Shown here piece by piece: positions 54,391 to 63,740 of a stretch of 64,000 bases of DNA. Under the pieces are notes generated by a model. That model worked only from the letters and a program-made list of their open reading frames with translations. It ran no database searches and was not told the origin of the DNA. Numbering within the stretch: the first letter of the stretch is position 1; each line of letters begins with the position of its first letter. Source of the stretch: Trueperella pyogenes (GTDB lineage Bacteria > Actinomycetota > Actinomycetes > Actinomycetales > Actinomycetaceae); the NCBI RefSeq assembly GCF_900460345.1, contig NZ_UHHW01000002.1, forward strand, positions 744,001 to 808,000, written 5' to 3'. The position numbers and the translations under genes were made by a program.

Positions 54391-54408
54391 TAGACTAGAT
54401 CTAGTCTA
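54391..54408. promoter_or_regulatory. Perfect 18-bp palindrome upstream of cydDC
   Basis: TAGACTAGATCTAGTCTA reads the same on both strands and lies 12 bp before the cydD start and just upstream of its ribosome site. The sharp symmetry and the position suggest an operator for a dimeric repressor or redox regulator of the cydDC genes. It does not resemble Rex, DtxR or LacI sites that I know. Confidence 0.65.
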
Positions 54409-54503
54409 ATTTACGCCTGAAGGGAAAGCGAAAGAGGCAGGGCAGCGAGGAAAGGTCAAACCGAGCATATAGAAAGGAAATCCGGCTTCACCCCACAACA
54501 AAA

Positions 54504-54532
54504 GTGGCTGGGAACACCGTGTTCCCAGCCAC
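54504..54532 (-). terminator. Terminator between cydB and cydD
   Basis: GTGGCTGGGAACAC (54504-54517) and GTGTTCCCAGCCAC (54519-54532) form a near-perfect stem with a minimal loop. Read in the gene direction (minus), TTTTGTTG follows, so it is a good intrinsic terminator 28 bp after the cydB stop. The remaining gap to cydD has no other gene. Confidence 0.85.
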
Positions 54533-54559
54533 CGGGTAGCTAAAGCCGCTGAGGTTGAC

Positions 54560-55693
54560 TTACATCGAAGCGAACTCGCGAACCTTCTTAGGGTCAAGAC
54601 CAGCGGGCTTGTCGGAGATGTTGTCCACCCCGATTCTGCCAGCGAAGGACTTGTAGGACCACGCGGTGTAGCCCAGGACGATCGGCACGAAGATGACTGC
54701 GGCGATGAGCATGACCGATTGGGTCGGTGCGGTTGCAGAGGCCTGGATAAGTGTCAGGTCGTAGGCCGGATCGATGGAAGACTTCATGGCGTTCGCGCCG
54801 AAGGTGGAGAACACCCACACCACGGCTAAGGCCAAGCCGACGAAGGAGAATGCGAAGGAGGAGATGTCCTTGCCCTTCTGGATCGCACCAGTCGAAGCAA
54901 TAAGCGCGACGGCGGCGAGTGCCAGCGGGATGAGGCCCCAGGTTTGTCCCCGATAAGCGAACTGCCCCCAGATAGCCCACACGGCGGTCAGGCCGGTTGA
55001 GGCGAGGGAGAGCTTCTTGGCCAGCGCCACTGCGCGGTTGTGGAAGTCTCCCTTCGTCTTGATGGCGAGCCAGAGTGCGCCGTGGGTGAGGAAGAGCAAA
55101 ACGAAGACCACGCCTGCGACAATAGTGAAAGGCGTGAAAAGGGAGACGAAGCCACCCGTGAGGAAATGCTGATCGCCGGCTGCAAGCGCGGCGTCGACAT
55201 TCGTCATATCGGCCGGGACGAACTGGCCGCCGCGCCCGGCATAGTGTCCGACCTGGATCTCGGTTCCCTGAACCAGGTTGCCGAAGGCGACACCCCAGAC
55301 TACGGTGACCAGCCAGGCGACGGCGATGTGGAGGTTATCCCAGAGCCGGCGCCAACCTGGAGAGTTGATCTTACCTCGCCACTCGAGGGCAGAAATACGG
55401 ATGATGAGGAAGATCAAGATGGCGATGAGAGCCATGTACATGCCCGAGAACATGGTGGCATACCACTCCGGGAAAGCGGCAAAAGTGGCGCCACCGGCGG
55501 TGAGGAGGAAGACCTCGTTTCCGTCCCAGTGCGGGCCAATGGTGTTCAGTGCTAGGCGGCGTTCCTTTTCATTCTTGGGCAGGATCTTCAAGAGCATTCC
55601 CGTGCCGAAGCCGAAGCCCTCGAGCGTGAGGTAGCCAATCCAAAGCACCGCGAGGAGTGCGAACCAAATTATCTGCAGTACTGAAAGTTCCAC
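54560..55693 (-). CDS. cydB: Cytochrome bd ubiquinol/menaquinol oxidase subunit II
   Basis: Membrane subunit of the high-affinity terminal oxidase, 377 aa with about nine helices. The N-terminus WFALLAVLWIGYLTLEGFGFG and the segment NTIGPHWDGNEVFLL are diagnostic. The start is GTG at 55693 with a strong AAGGAGG. It lies 9 nt after cydA. A terminator hairpin follows. Confidence 0.96.
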   Translation of the reverse strand: MELSVLQIIWFALLAVLWIGYLTLEGFGFGTGMLLKILPKNEKERRLALNTIGPHWDGNEVFLLTAGGATFAAFPEWYATMFSGMYMALIAILIFLIIRISALEWRGKINSPGWRRLWDNLHIAVAWLVTVVWGVAFGNLVQGTEIQVGHYAGRGGQFVPADMTNVDAALAAGDQHFLTGGFVSLFTPFTIVAGVVFVLLFLTHGALWLAIKTKGDFHNRAVALAKKLSLASTGLTAVWAIWGQFAYRGQTWGLIPLALAAVALIASTGAIQKGKDISSFAFSFVGLALAVVWVFSTFGANAMKSSIDPAYDLTLIQASATAPTQSVMLIAAVIFVPIVLGYTAWSYKSFAGRIGVDNISDKPAGLDPKKVREFASM

Positions 55694-55702
55694 ATTTCCT
55701 CC

Positions 55703-57223
55703 TTAGTAAGCGAAGCTCAGCTTCGTCTCCTCGGAAACGCCCTGCATATGGGGCTTTTCGAGGAGGAGCTCGCTTGCCGGGTTAATGCCCTCGCGAACGT
55801 AACGGACAATGAGCTTGAACCACACGACGCCGAGCACGGCATAGAGCAGCGTGAAGATCACCAGAGAAATGAAGACTTCGAGCGACAAGACGTTCTGTGA
55901 AACGCCCTGCTCGGTGAGAAGATGCATCATCTCAGATGGTGCGAGATTGCCTTCCCGCTCGAAGTTCGGGTAAACGACCCACGGCTGGCGGCCCATCTCG
56001 GTGAGGATCCAGCCAAATGTGGAGGCGAGGTAGGGGAAGGGGATAGTCCAGACAAAAATCTTGGACAGCAGCGGGCTGGTCATCAGCCTGTCTCCACGCA
56101 GGAGGAAGAGGCCGAGGATGGCTAAGCCGAGGGAGGCAAAGCCCAAGCCCATCATGGCACGGAACGAATAGAAGGAGATGAACTCGTTGGGAATGTAGTT
56201 CACGCCCGTGCCGTAGATGTCGCCGAAGGCCTCAGCGAACTTTTGCTGAATCTCTCCCTTGCCCATGAGGTAAGAATTCGGTCCTGAGAAACGGTTGGTG
56301 ACCATGAATGACTCGAGGCCAGGGATGAAGGGAAGGCTGATGATCGTGTCTGCGTTAGCCTCGGTGCCGAGCATGGCCAGAGCTAGGTCGTGAGACTCGC
56401 CGGATTCGTAGATGCCCATGGCACTGATCATCTTTGTGGGCTGGACTTCGTAGATATGCTGACCCATGAAATGCCCGGAGCCGACGGCCAGAATGCCGGA
56501 AAGGAGGAGCGTCCTCAGGCCAAACTGTGCGGCAGGCTTCCAGAATTGGCGTGCTTCATCCTCGTTATTCGAGCGGATCTGGCGGACCATCCACCAGATC
56601 GCGATGCCGGTAACCATCGTTCCGGCGACCATGAGGGAGGCCGAGATGGTGTGTAGCAGTGCGTAGAGAGTCGTTGCGGAGAAAATCACTTCGAGGAAGC
56701 CGGACATGCCGTCGAGCTCCGCACGGCCAGTGGCCGGGTTGAGAACTGCACCGACCGGGTTCTGCATGAAGGAGTTTGCAGCCAGGATGAAGAACGCCGA
56801 GACGTTGGTGCCAAGCGCGACGAGCCAAATGGAGATCGTGTGCGCCTTGGGGGAAATGCGGCCACGGCCGAAGATCCACACACCGAGGAAGACCGACTCC
56901 ATGAAGAAGGCCAAAAGCGCCTCAAACGCCAGCGGCGCACCGAAGATATCTCCCACGTAGCGCGAGTATTCTGACCAGTTCAAGCCGAATTGGAACTCCT
57001 GGACGATACCTGTTGCCACGCCGAGCGCGAAGTTGATGAGGAGGACTTTGCCGAAGAACTCCGACATGCGCAGCCATTTGTTGTCTCCGCTGCGCAACCA
57101 CTTGGTTTGCATAATTGCCACGAGTGGCGAGAGTCCGATCGTGAGAGGTACCAGGATGAAGTGGTACACAGTCGTGATTCCGAACTGCCACCGCGCTAGG
57201 TCTAGGACATCCACCGCAGTCAC
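55703..57223 (-). CDS. cydA: Cytochrome bd ubiquinol/menaquinol oxidase subunit I
   Basis: Haem-bearing subunit (b558, b595, d) of the bd oxidase, 506 aa. Near the N-terminus ARWQFGITTVYHFILVPL carries the haem-ligand His; GSGHFMGQHIYEVQPTKM and FYSFRAMMGLGF surround the quinol-binding (Q) loop, which is of the short type, and GRQPWVVY is the other signature. The start is GTG at 57223 with AAAGG upstream. The 5' leader contains two hairpins, described separately. Confidence 0.96.
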   Translation of the reverse strand: MTAVDVLDLARWQFGITTVYHFILVPLTIGLSPLVAIMQTKWLRSGDNKWLRMSEFFGKVLLINFALGVATGIVQEFQFGLNWSEYSRYVGDIFGAPLAFEALLAFFMESVFLGVWIFGRGRISPKAHTISIWLVALGTNVSAFFILAANSFMQNPVGAVLNPATGRAELDGMSGFLEVIFSATTLYALLHTISASLMVAGTMVTGIAIWWMVRQIRSNNEDEARQFWKPAAQFGLRTLLLSGILAVGSGHFMGQHIYEVQPTKMISAMGIYESGESHDLALAMLGTEANADTIISLPFIPGLESFMVTNRFSGPNSYLMGKGEIQQKFAEAFGDIYGTGVNYIPNEFISFYSFRAMMGLGFASLGLAILGLFLLRGDRLMTSPLLSKIFVWTIPFPYLASTFGWILTEMGRQPWVVYPNFEREGNLAPSEMMHLLTEQGVSQNVLSLEVFISLVIFTLLYAVLGVVWFKLIVRYVREGINPASELLLEKPHMQGVSEETKLSFAY

Positions 57224-57660
57224 CTTTCTAGTGTGCCGGGCTGTCTAAGCCCGTCATGCCCAGCCAAGGCCAAGCATGTTGAATTGGCTGGGCCAGAGAC
57301 CGCCGCCGACCCAAAATCTGTTGTCTCGGCCAGCTTAACGCACACACTGTAGCCAATGCGTCGCAAACCCAGAATGATTCCAATAAAGTTTTGAGATCTT
57401 TTGCAGGAAATGCGAAAGCGCATCACAGAGCCGGGACTAAAGTCCTGGATGTGTGTTTTGTGATGGAAAGGTTCACCCGCCCAGCGCGCGCGGAGCAAAT
57501 GTGTAACAATAGGTCTGGATCGGGCGTGCACCAGCCCGAAGAACTGGCCTCGTGCGCCGCAGTTGCGTGCAGCCGGGCTGGCGAGTTTAGCTTCCGCGGT
57601 GAGAGCCGCGACTTGAATGGGGAGGCGTGGGTGCACACAGCCTTCTGCTAGGGGATACCT
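57224..57660. other. Intergenic region with cydA leader hairpins and the rne promoter region
   Basis: No gene is supported. On the cydA side, CGGGCT-gtcta-AGCCCG (57237-57253) lies 13 nt before the start and may affect translation, and GCCCAGCCAA (57258-57267) / TTGGCTGGGC (57284-57293) is a second inverted repeat that could be an operator or leader hairpin. On the rne side a candidate -10 (AACAAT, near 57506) lies about 150 bp upstream, leaving a long leader, as is common for self-regulated RNase E genes. Confidence 0.5.
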
Positions 57661-59904
57661 ATGGCAGATGATGCCGCAACAAATAGGGCGCAGGTTGCGC
57701 CGATGACCGCACTGCTTTTCCAGGAACCGGATATGACGCGCGCCGTGCGCTCGCGCCGCCAGCGCCGCGATGTCGTCCAGGACGACGTCGACGCCGCGAG
57801 CACTCCGATACCTGAGTCTGCCGATTCGGACGAGGATACCTCCACCCGCAAGCGTCGCCGTGGCAAGCGCGGAGGCCGAAAAGGGGCTGATGAGCAGGCT
57901 GCGCAGCCGGAGAGTACCGACGCCGACGTCGTCGAAGAGGCGCCGAAGACGCGCTCACGCAAAAAGTCTGATTCACCCGAAAGTGTGAAGGGTCGCAAAG
58001 ATTCGGAGGACGATTCTGCGCAGATGGCGCAGAGCTCCAAGAGTGGTGAACCAGACGAGAGCGGCGAGCAAGATGAGGTGACGGCCAAATCCGAAGACCA
58101 CGCCGCTGATGATGAATCGGGCGAGGCGACGATCGTGCGCCGCCGGCGCCGGCGTCGTAGTACTGAGGAGGCCGACGACGGCGTCACCGCACCCAAGGGG
58201 TCAACGCGCCTCGAGGCGAAGAAGCGCCGCCGTAAGGAGGGGCGCCGCGCGGGTCGTCGTCGTACGACGATCTCAGAATCTGAGTACCTGGCTCGCCGTG
58301 AGGCCGTGGATCGCACGATGCTTGTGCGTGAGCAAGACGGCCTGAACCAGATAGCCGTGCTCGAGGACGGCGTACTCGTCGAGCACTACGTTGCGCGCCA
58401 CACGCAGACCTCCATGGTCGGCAACGTTTATCTCGGCCGGGTTCAGAACGTGCTTCCCTCCATGGAGGCGGCCTTCGTTGATATCGGCAAGGGGCGCAAC
58501 GCGGTGCTCTATGCGGGCGAGGTCAATTGGGACGCCGTCGGGATGAACGGCAAGCCGCGCAAGATTGAAGACGCGCTCAAGAGTGGCGACACCGTCCTCG
58601 TGCAGGTGACGAAGGATCCGATCGGGCACAAGGGCGCTCGCCTGACCGGGCAGATCACACTCGCCGGCCGCCATCTCGTCCTGGTTCCCAACGGCACAAT
58701 GACGGGTATTTCGCGCAAGCTCCCCGAAAAGGAGCGCGCGCGGCTGAAGGACATTCTCAAGCGGGTCGTGCCTGCCGAGCATGGCGTCATCGTGCGCACA
58801 GCAGCCGAAGGTGCCACCGAGGAACAGATCCAGGGCGACGTCGACCGCCTCGTCAAGGCGTGGACCGACATTCAGGCTAAGTCCAAGTCCAGCAAAAACG
58901 CCCCGTCCATGCTTAAAAGCGAGCCGGAGCTGGCCGTTCGCGTCGTGCGCGATATTTTCAATGAGGACTTCAAAGAACTCAAGGTTGCAGGCGAGGAGGC
59001 GTGGACGACAATCCGTGGTTACGTCGAAGAGCTCTCTCCGGAGCTTGTCGACCGCCTCGAGCACTGGACGAGCGAGAAGGACATCTTCGCAGAATCGCGC
59101 GTGGACGAACAGCTCGCCAAGGCCTTCGATCGGAAGGTTTTCCTCCCCTCAGGAGGCTCCCTCATCATCGAACGCACCGAGGCGATGACGGTTATCGACG
59201 TCAATACGGGCAAGTTCACCGGCTCGGGCGGGTCACTTGAGGAAACCGTGACGAGGAATAACCTCGAAGCGGCCGAGGAGATCGTGCGCCAACTTCGCCT
59301 TCGCGACATCGGCGGGATCATCGTCGTCGATTTCATTGACATGGTCCTCGAGGAGAATCGTGACCTCGTGCTGCGCCGTCTGGTCGAGTGCCTGGGGCGT
59401 GACCGCACCCGTCATCAGGTCGCTGAGGTAACCTCCCTCGGCCTGGTACAAATGACGCGCAAGCGCGTTGGCCAGGGGCTCGTCGAAGCGTTCTCGACTA
59501 CGTGCGAGTGCTGCGACGGGCGTGGTTACATCACCCACGAGCATCCGGTCGAACGCGGGGAGACGGAAGAGCAAAATCCGCGCACCAACCCGCGTAGGCA
59601 GCAGAATCCGCCCAAGAAGAAGGCTGTGGCGGAGGTGTCCGACGATCCCAAGCACGACGAGGTGCGCGCTGCCTTGGCAAATATCGCCGCGGCTGCCTCG
59701 TCTAAGCATGAGGCTGAGGCCGACGACGCCGATACTGCCGAGCAGCCCAAGAAGGGCTCGGGTACGCAGCGAGCTAAGGCGTCGAATGGGCGACGCCGCC
59801 GGGTATCGTCGTCGGGGACTATTACGCCCGGCTCGGGCGGGTCGGCTATTATGACGTTCCCTGCCAAGAGGGAGAGTAAGGACGAGACGGCGGAGTCGAA
59901 GTGA
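57661..59904 (+). CDS. rne: Ribonuclease E/G
   Basis: Endoribonuclease central to mRNA decay and rRNA/tRNA processing. The 747-aa protein has an actinobacterial layout: an N-terminal extension of about 200 residues that is highly charged and disordered, with arginine blocks (KRRRGKRGGRKG, RRRRRRRS), then the S1 domain (GNVYLGRVQNVLPSMEAAFVDIG), the catalytic DNase I-like domain with VIDVNTGKFTG and GGIIVVDFIDM, and the zinc-link CECCDGRGY. A basic C-terminal tail ends the protein. It is followed by rplU-rpmA-obg. Confidence 0.95.
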   Translation: MADDAATNRAQVAPMTALLFQEPDMTRAVRSRRQRRDVVQDDVDAASTPIPESADSDEDTSTRKRRRGKRGGRKGADEQAAQPESTDADVVEEAPKTRSRKKSDSPESVKGRKDSEDDSAQMAQSSKSGEPDESGEQDEVTAKSEDHAADDESGEATIVRRRRRRRSTEEADDGVTAPKGSTRLEAKKRRRKEGRRAGRRRTTISESEYLARREAVDRTMLVREQDGLNQIAVLEDGVLVEHYVARHTQTSMVGNVYLGRVQNVLPSMEAAFVDIGKGRNAVLYAGEVNWDAVGMNGKPRKIEDALKSGDTVLVQVTKDPIGHKGARLTGQITLAGRHLVLVPNGTMTGISRKLPEKERARLKDILKRVVPAEHGVIVRTAAEGATEEQIQGDVDRLVKAWTDIQAKSKSSKNAPSMLKSEPELAVRVVRDIFNEDFKELKVAGEEAWTTIRGYVEELSPELVDRLEHWTSEKDIFAESRVDEQLAKAFDRKVFLPSGGSLIIERTEAMTVIDVNTGKFTGSGGSLEETVTRNNLEAAEEIVRQLRLRDIGGIIVVDFIDMVLEENRDLVLRRLVECLGRDRTRHQVAEVTSLGLVQMTRKRVGQGLVEAFSTTCECCDGRGYITHEHPVERGETEEQNPRTNPRRQQNPPKKKAVAEVSDDPKHDEVRAALANIAAAASSKHEAEADDADTAEQPKKGSGTQRAKASNGRRRRVSSSGTITPGSGGSAIMTFPAKRESKDETAESK

Positions 59905-60082
59905 CGGACTGGGAACAAGGCGCGAGCGCGCTCGACACACCCAGTGCAATGTGGTGATCGTCGCGCTCGGTGGACTTGTTCCGGCTGGGCCTTGTCAGTA
60001 AACTTGTAACTCGGCGCATTGAGCGCAGTTAATTATTCCAGGGCACGGAAACGTGCATCCAATCGACAGAGATGAGCTGAAC

Positions 60083-60388
60083 GTGGTTTACGCGATTGTG
60101 AAGACAGGCGGCCGCCAGGAGAAGGTGTCCGTCGGGTCCATCGTGGTTACGAACAGGATTGACGGCGAAGCTGGCGACAAGGTCGAGCTTGAGCCGATCA
60201 TGCTCGTCGACGGTGACAAGATCACCACTGCTGCCGATGGCATTTCCGCTAAGGTTACCGCTGAGATCGTTCGTGACGAGAAGGGTCCGAAGATTTCGAT
60301 CGTCAAGTACAAGAACAAGTCGGGTTACCGTAAGCGTCAGGGTCACCGCCAGCCGCTGACCCGTCTCAAGGTCCTTGAGATCGCCTAA
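60083..60388 (+). CDS. rplU: 50S ribosomal protein L21
   Basis: A 101-aa ribosomal protein. The GTG at 60083 gives [18 protein letters not shown], the usual L21 start; an ATG at 60053 would add an atypical extension. The C-terminal [19 protein letters not shown] is conserved. It is followed after 39 nt by rpmA, the standard pair. Confidence 0.96.
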   Translation: MVYAIVKTGGRQEKVSVGSIVVTNRIDGEAGDKVELEPIMLVDGDKITTAADGISAKVTAEIVRDEKGPKISIVKYKNKSGYRKRQGHRQPLTRLKVLEIA

Positions 60389-60427
60389 TTCGGCGTCAGT
60401 GACGAGCTTTTAGAAAGGTCTTAAGAG

Positions 60428-60682
60428 ATGGCACATAAGAAGGGCGCGAGCTCCTCGAACAATGGTCGCGATTCTAATGCACAGCGACTCGGCATTAAGC
60501 GTTTCGGTGGTCAGAGCGTGAACGCAGGCGAGATTCTCGTTCGTCAGCGCGGCACCAAGTACCATCCGGGTGCCAATGTTGGCCGCGGCAAGGATGATAC
60601 GCTCTTTGCTCTCGAGGCTGGCATTGTCGAGTTCGGCGTGAAGCGCAACCGCAAGACGATCAGCGTTATGGCTGAGGCCTAA
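60428..60682 (+). CDS. rpmA: 50S ribosomal protein L27
   Basis: An 84-aa ribosomal protein beginning [20 protein letters not shown] and containing [20 protein letters not shown]. It lacks the cleaved N-terminal extension seen in Firmicutes. It follows rplU and is ended by a good terminator. Confidence 0.97.
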   Translation: MAHKKGASSSNNGRDSNAQRLGIKRFGGQSVNAGEILVRQRGTKYHPGANVGRGKDDTLFALEAGIVEFGVKRNRKTISVMAEA

Positions 60683-60700
60683 GTATACTTTCACGAATTG

Positions 60701-60734
60701 GGGTGGAGGGCATAGCCTTCCGCCCTTTTTCTTT
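60701..60734 (+). terminator. Intrinsic terminator after rpmA
   Basis: GGGTGGAGGGC (60701-60711) pairs with GCCTTCCGCCC (60715-60725) with two wobbles around ATA, followed by TTTTTCTTTCT. obg starts 37 bp later, so it may be transcribed partly by read-through. Confidence 0.85.
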
Positions 60735-60770
60735 CTGTCATAATGGTCGGTAGCCGATCGGGAGGACGAC

Positions 60771-62285
60771 ATGCCAAGCTTTGTAGACCGTGTAACCTTG
60801 CACATTTCCGCTGGCAAAGGTGGTAATGGGGCGACGTCGGTGCGCCGGGAGAAGTTTAAGCCCCTGGGTGGGCCCGACGGTGCGAACGGCGGCCACGGCG
60901 GCGATGTGATCTTGCGCGTTTCCTCCCAAGAGTCGACGCTCCTGTCGTTGCATCATAGTCCGCATCTCAAAGCTGAAAATGGTAAACCCGGAGAGGGCGA
61001 TTTGCGCCACGGAAAACGCGGCGAAGACCTCGTGGTGGAGGTCCCGTCAGGGACGGTCGTCAAAGATCTAGACGGCAATATCCTGGCCGACCTCGTGGGC
61101 GAGGGCGAAGAATTCGTGGCGGCACTCGGTGGCTACGGTGGGCTTGGCAACGCGGCTTTAGCTTCTCCAAAGCGGCGCGCGCCGGGCTTTGCGCTGTTGG
61201 GGGAGCCGGGCGAAGAACGCAGCATCGTTTTAGAGTTGAAGTCGGTTGCCGACGTCGCATTGGTCGGTTTCCCTTCTGCGGGTAAATCCTCGCTCATCGC
61301 AGCAATGTCAGCTGCTCGCCCGAAGATCGCCGACTATCCGTTTACGACGCTCGTGCCAAACCTCGGCGTCGTCGAGGCTGGGGACGTCCGCTTCACGATG
61401 GCTGACGTGCCTGGCCTTATTCCCGGCGCTTCTGCGGGCAAGGGATTGGGGCACGAGTTCCTGAGGCACATTGAACGGTGTGCGGTCATCGTGCACGTGA
61501 TCGACTGCGCCACCCTCGAATCTGATCGCGACCCGATTAGTGACCTGGACGCGATTGAAAATGAGCTGGCCGCTTACGCAGACCAGGTGCCCCCAATGGA
61601 GGATCGTGTTCCGCTCATGGAACGACCGCGCGTGGTAGTGCTCAACAAGGTCGACATGCCAGATGCGGCCGATATGGCAGATTTCGTACTTGAAGAGCTG
61701 CAGGCACGTGGCCTGAAGGTCTTCGCTGTATCCGCACTGGCTCGCCGCGGTCTGCGCGAGCTAGGTTTTGCGTTGGCCGAGATTGTCAAGGATATTCGCG
61801 CCACCGACGTCGTGCCGCAGGCTCGGGCAGTGTTACGTCCGGTCACTCAGGAAGATAGCGGCTTCACGATTAAGAAGCGCGAGAAGGGTGGCAAGCCTTT
61901 CTACCAGATTCGCGGCCATAAACCGGAGCGCTGGATTAACCAGACCGACTTTTCCAATGATGAAGCGGTTGGGTATTTGGCTGACCGGCTCAACTCGCTC
62001 GGAGTGGAGAAGCAGCTGATGAAAATGGGTGCGCATGAGGGCGATATGGTTGTCATCGGTCCGGAGGATGGTGGCGTCATTTTCGATTGGGAGCCCACGA
62101 TCTCCACGGGAGCAGAGTTGCTCTCTCCGCGAGGTACGGATGCCCGGCTCGAACGCAATTCGCGCGCCACGCGACGGGAGCGCAAGGCAGCTTTCCACGA
62201 ACGGATGGATGCTAAGGAAGAAGCGCGCAAGGAACTGTGGATGGATCGTGAGGGCGGCCTGTGGACGGATCCGTCTCAGCCGTGA
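60771..62285 (+). CDS. obg: Obg-family GTPase
   Basis: Ribosome-associated GTPase linked to 50S assembly and growth control. The 504-aa protein has the glycine-rich Obg domain ([20 protein letters not shown]...[14 protein letters not shown]), G1 motif [12 protein letters not shown]3 [13 protein letters not shown]4 LNKVDMPD, and an OCT C-terminal domain. Length fits actinobacterial Obg, which is longer than that of E. coli. Confidence 0.97.
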   Translation: MPSFVDRVTLHISAGKGGNGATSVRREKFKPLGGPDGANGGHGGDVILRVSSQESTLLSLHHSPHLKAENGKPGEGDLRHGKRGEDLVVEVPSGTVVKDLDGNILADLVGEGEEFVAALGGYGGLGNAALASPKRRAPGFALLGEPGEERSIVLELKSVADVALVGFPSAGKSSLIAAMSAARPKIADYPFTTLVPNLGVVEAGDVRFTMADVPGLIPGASAGKGLGHEFLRHIERCAVIVHVIDCATLESDRDPISDLDAIENELAAYADQVPPMEDRVPLMERPRVVVLNKVDMPDAADMADFVLEELQARGLKVFAVSALARRGLRELGFALAEIVKDIRATDVVPQARAVLRPVTQEDSGFTIKKREKGGKPFYQIRGHKPERWINQTDFSNDEAVGYLADRLNSLGVEKQLMKMGAHEGDMVVIGPEDGGVIFDWEPTISTGAELLSPRGTDARLERNSRATRRERKAAFHERMDAKEEARKELWMDREGGLWTDPSQP

Positions 62286-62615
62286 GGCGAGCTACACGGC
62301 CGGTTTTGCACCATCCTGTATTCTTATACATGCGGCTCTGTGCGATTTTTTCAGCACGCTTTGCAGGCGTCCGTGCTTAACGTCACAAGAGTTCGCGGCG
62401 CTTCAGGGTTTTCCGCGTCGTTTCGCCACTTTGGCATGTTCATAATGTGAGATGTGTCGGCTCATGAGCTGAATCTGGTTCTTTGGCGACAATTCGTGAT
62501 TGACCGCGTCCATCCAAAAGGGTAAGTTCATCCGTAACCATCGGATGAATATTCATTCAGGGTGGTGAACAGGCCTGTCGGCTCGATGTGCGCTACGCAT
62601 AGAAAAGGAATGACG
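62286..62615. other. Intergenic region after obg with a palindromic site
   Basis: No gene is seen. TTCATCCG (62527-62534) and CGGATGAA (62542-62549) are perfect 8-bp inverted arms around TAACCAT, about 70-90 bp before the small ORF at 62616 and some 230 bp before the next full gene. This is a likely operator or transcription-factor site. Confidence 0.5.
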
Positions 62616-62705
62616 ATGATCGCTCGTGACAATCTCTCAACCATCCATTCCCATATCGTTATCAAGCGCCACCTTATGTTCATTTTCGTTAAGCGAACGT
62701 ATTAA
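62616..62705 (+). CDS. Possible leader peptide (29 aa) upstream of the flavin-dependent enzyme gene
   Basis: A short frame starting MIARDNLSTIHSHIVIKRHL and ending with TY. AAGGA sits 6 nt before its ATG, a good ribosome site, and the frame ends 74 bp before the next gene. It is basic and has three His codons. Three CGAACG repeats (62694-62699, 62709-62714, 62721-62726) overlap and follow its end. I do not recognise the peptide; it could be an uORF/attenuator or simply chance. Confidence 0.35.
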   Translation: MIARDNLSTIHSHIVIKRHLMFIFVKRTY

Positions 62706-62779
62706 AAACGAACGCATTTACGAACGGTCACTCGCACACCCCTATCTTCGTGCGAGGCATATCTAAGGAACATAGGGTT

Positions 62780-63712
62780 ATGACTATAGAAATTTCAGTA
62801 TCTAGCCAAATCTCGGCAAATCCGACAGCGTTTGACATCGAAGTCGCTGAGCACGTCCTCGCCACCACCTGGATCGGTATGGATCTGACACTGCTGGGCG
62901 CCACCGTCCCCGTCGGATTCGACGACGTCGTGGAACGTCTCAACTTTCCCCGCCTTGCCGCCTCTGTTCGAGCGGCTCAAGCGGGCGGTATTGACTTCGT
63001 CACGCTCGATGCCTCCTTCCTCACCACTACGGAGACCGACGGCCGCGAGCACGCCTATGACGCCGCCGAGACAGCCGCGAAGCTTGCCGAGATATCTACG
63101 GCCGGTATCTTCGCGGGTGTCGAAGCAGATCCGGCCGCGATGACTAAGGCAATCGAACTGCTCTCTAGGCAGCACAAGGGCTGGGCAGGCCTGACCATTC
63201 CCCTCCACACCGGCTCTGATTTCGACGGCATTAAGAAGGCCGCCAACTTGGCGGCGCGTGCGGGCGTCAAGGTGACGGCGATCATTACCGATCCCCGCAT
63301 TTCAGCAGAGCGTGCAGCGATCGTGGCGAGCATTGCCGACGTCGTTCGGTTGCGTGTTCGCGAACCCTACGCGGCGCGTAGTGCCCGTTTCGCAATCCGG
63401 GCGGCGGGTAAAGAGCTCGGTAAAGACATCCCCGTGCTCCTCGAAATCGGCATCGTCATCTCTGGCTCGGTGGCAGCTGCCGAAGAGCGGGCCTTGCTCA
63501 TTGAGGATATGAACGGAACCGACCTATTCCCAGGGATCGTCAGTGTTCTTGGAACGGTCTACAACGTCGCCGACGCCGTGGAGTCCTATGTGGGACTCGG
63601 CGCAGCAGATGGCGTGATCCTCATACCGGCGTCGTTGCCCACTGATCTTGCCTCCGTGCTCAAGGGGGTTTTGCCGCTCATCGAGGCTCGCGCAAAGCTG
63701 GAGCAGGCGTAA
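62780..63712 (+). CDS. Probable luciferase-like (LLM class) flavin-dependent oxidoreductase
   Basis: A 310-aa protein. The pattern AASVRAAQAGGIDFVTLDASFL near residue 55, repeating TIM-barrel-like strands (VKVTAIITDPRISAERAAIVASIADVV), and VVNVADAVE-like YNVADAVESYVGLGAADGVILIP are reminiscent of bacterial luciferase-like monooxygenases, which are TIM barrels using FMN or F420. Several usual motifs (such as the N-terminal G.xxGxxxxP) are not clear, so the assignment is tentative. The ATG at 62780 is preceded by AAGGA and AGGG. It is a single gene with a palindrome and small ORF upstream and a terminator after it. Confidence 0.55.
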   Translation: MTIEISVSSQISANPTAFDIEVAEHVLATTWIGMDLTLLGATVPVGFDDVVERLNFPRLAASVRAAQAGGIDFVTLDASFLTTTETDGREHAYDAAETAAKLAEISTAGIFAGVEADPAAMTKAIELLSRQHKGWAGLTIPLHTGSDFDGIKKAANLAARAGVKVTAIITDPRISAERAAIVASIADVVRLRVREPYAARSARFAIRAAGKELGKDIPVLLEIGIVISGSVAAAEERALLIEDMNGTDLFPGIVSVLGTVYNVADAVESYVGLGAADGVILIPASLPTDLASVLKGVLPLIEARAKLEQA

Positions 63713-63740
63713 GACGCACAACGAGGTGTCGCGAACAAGA

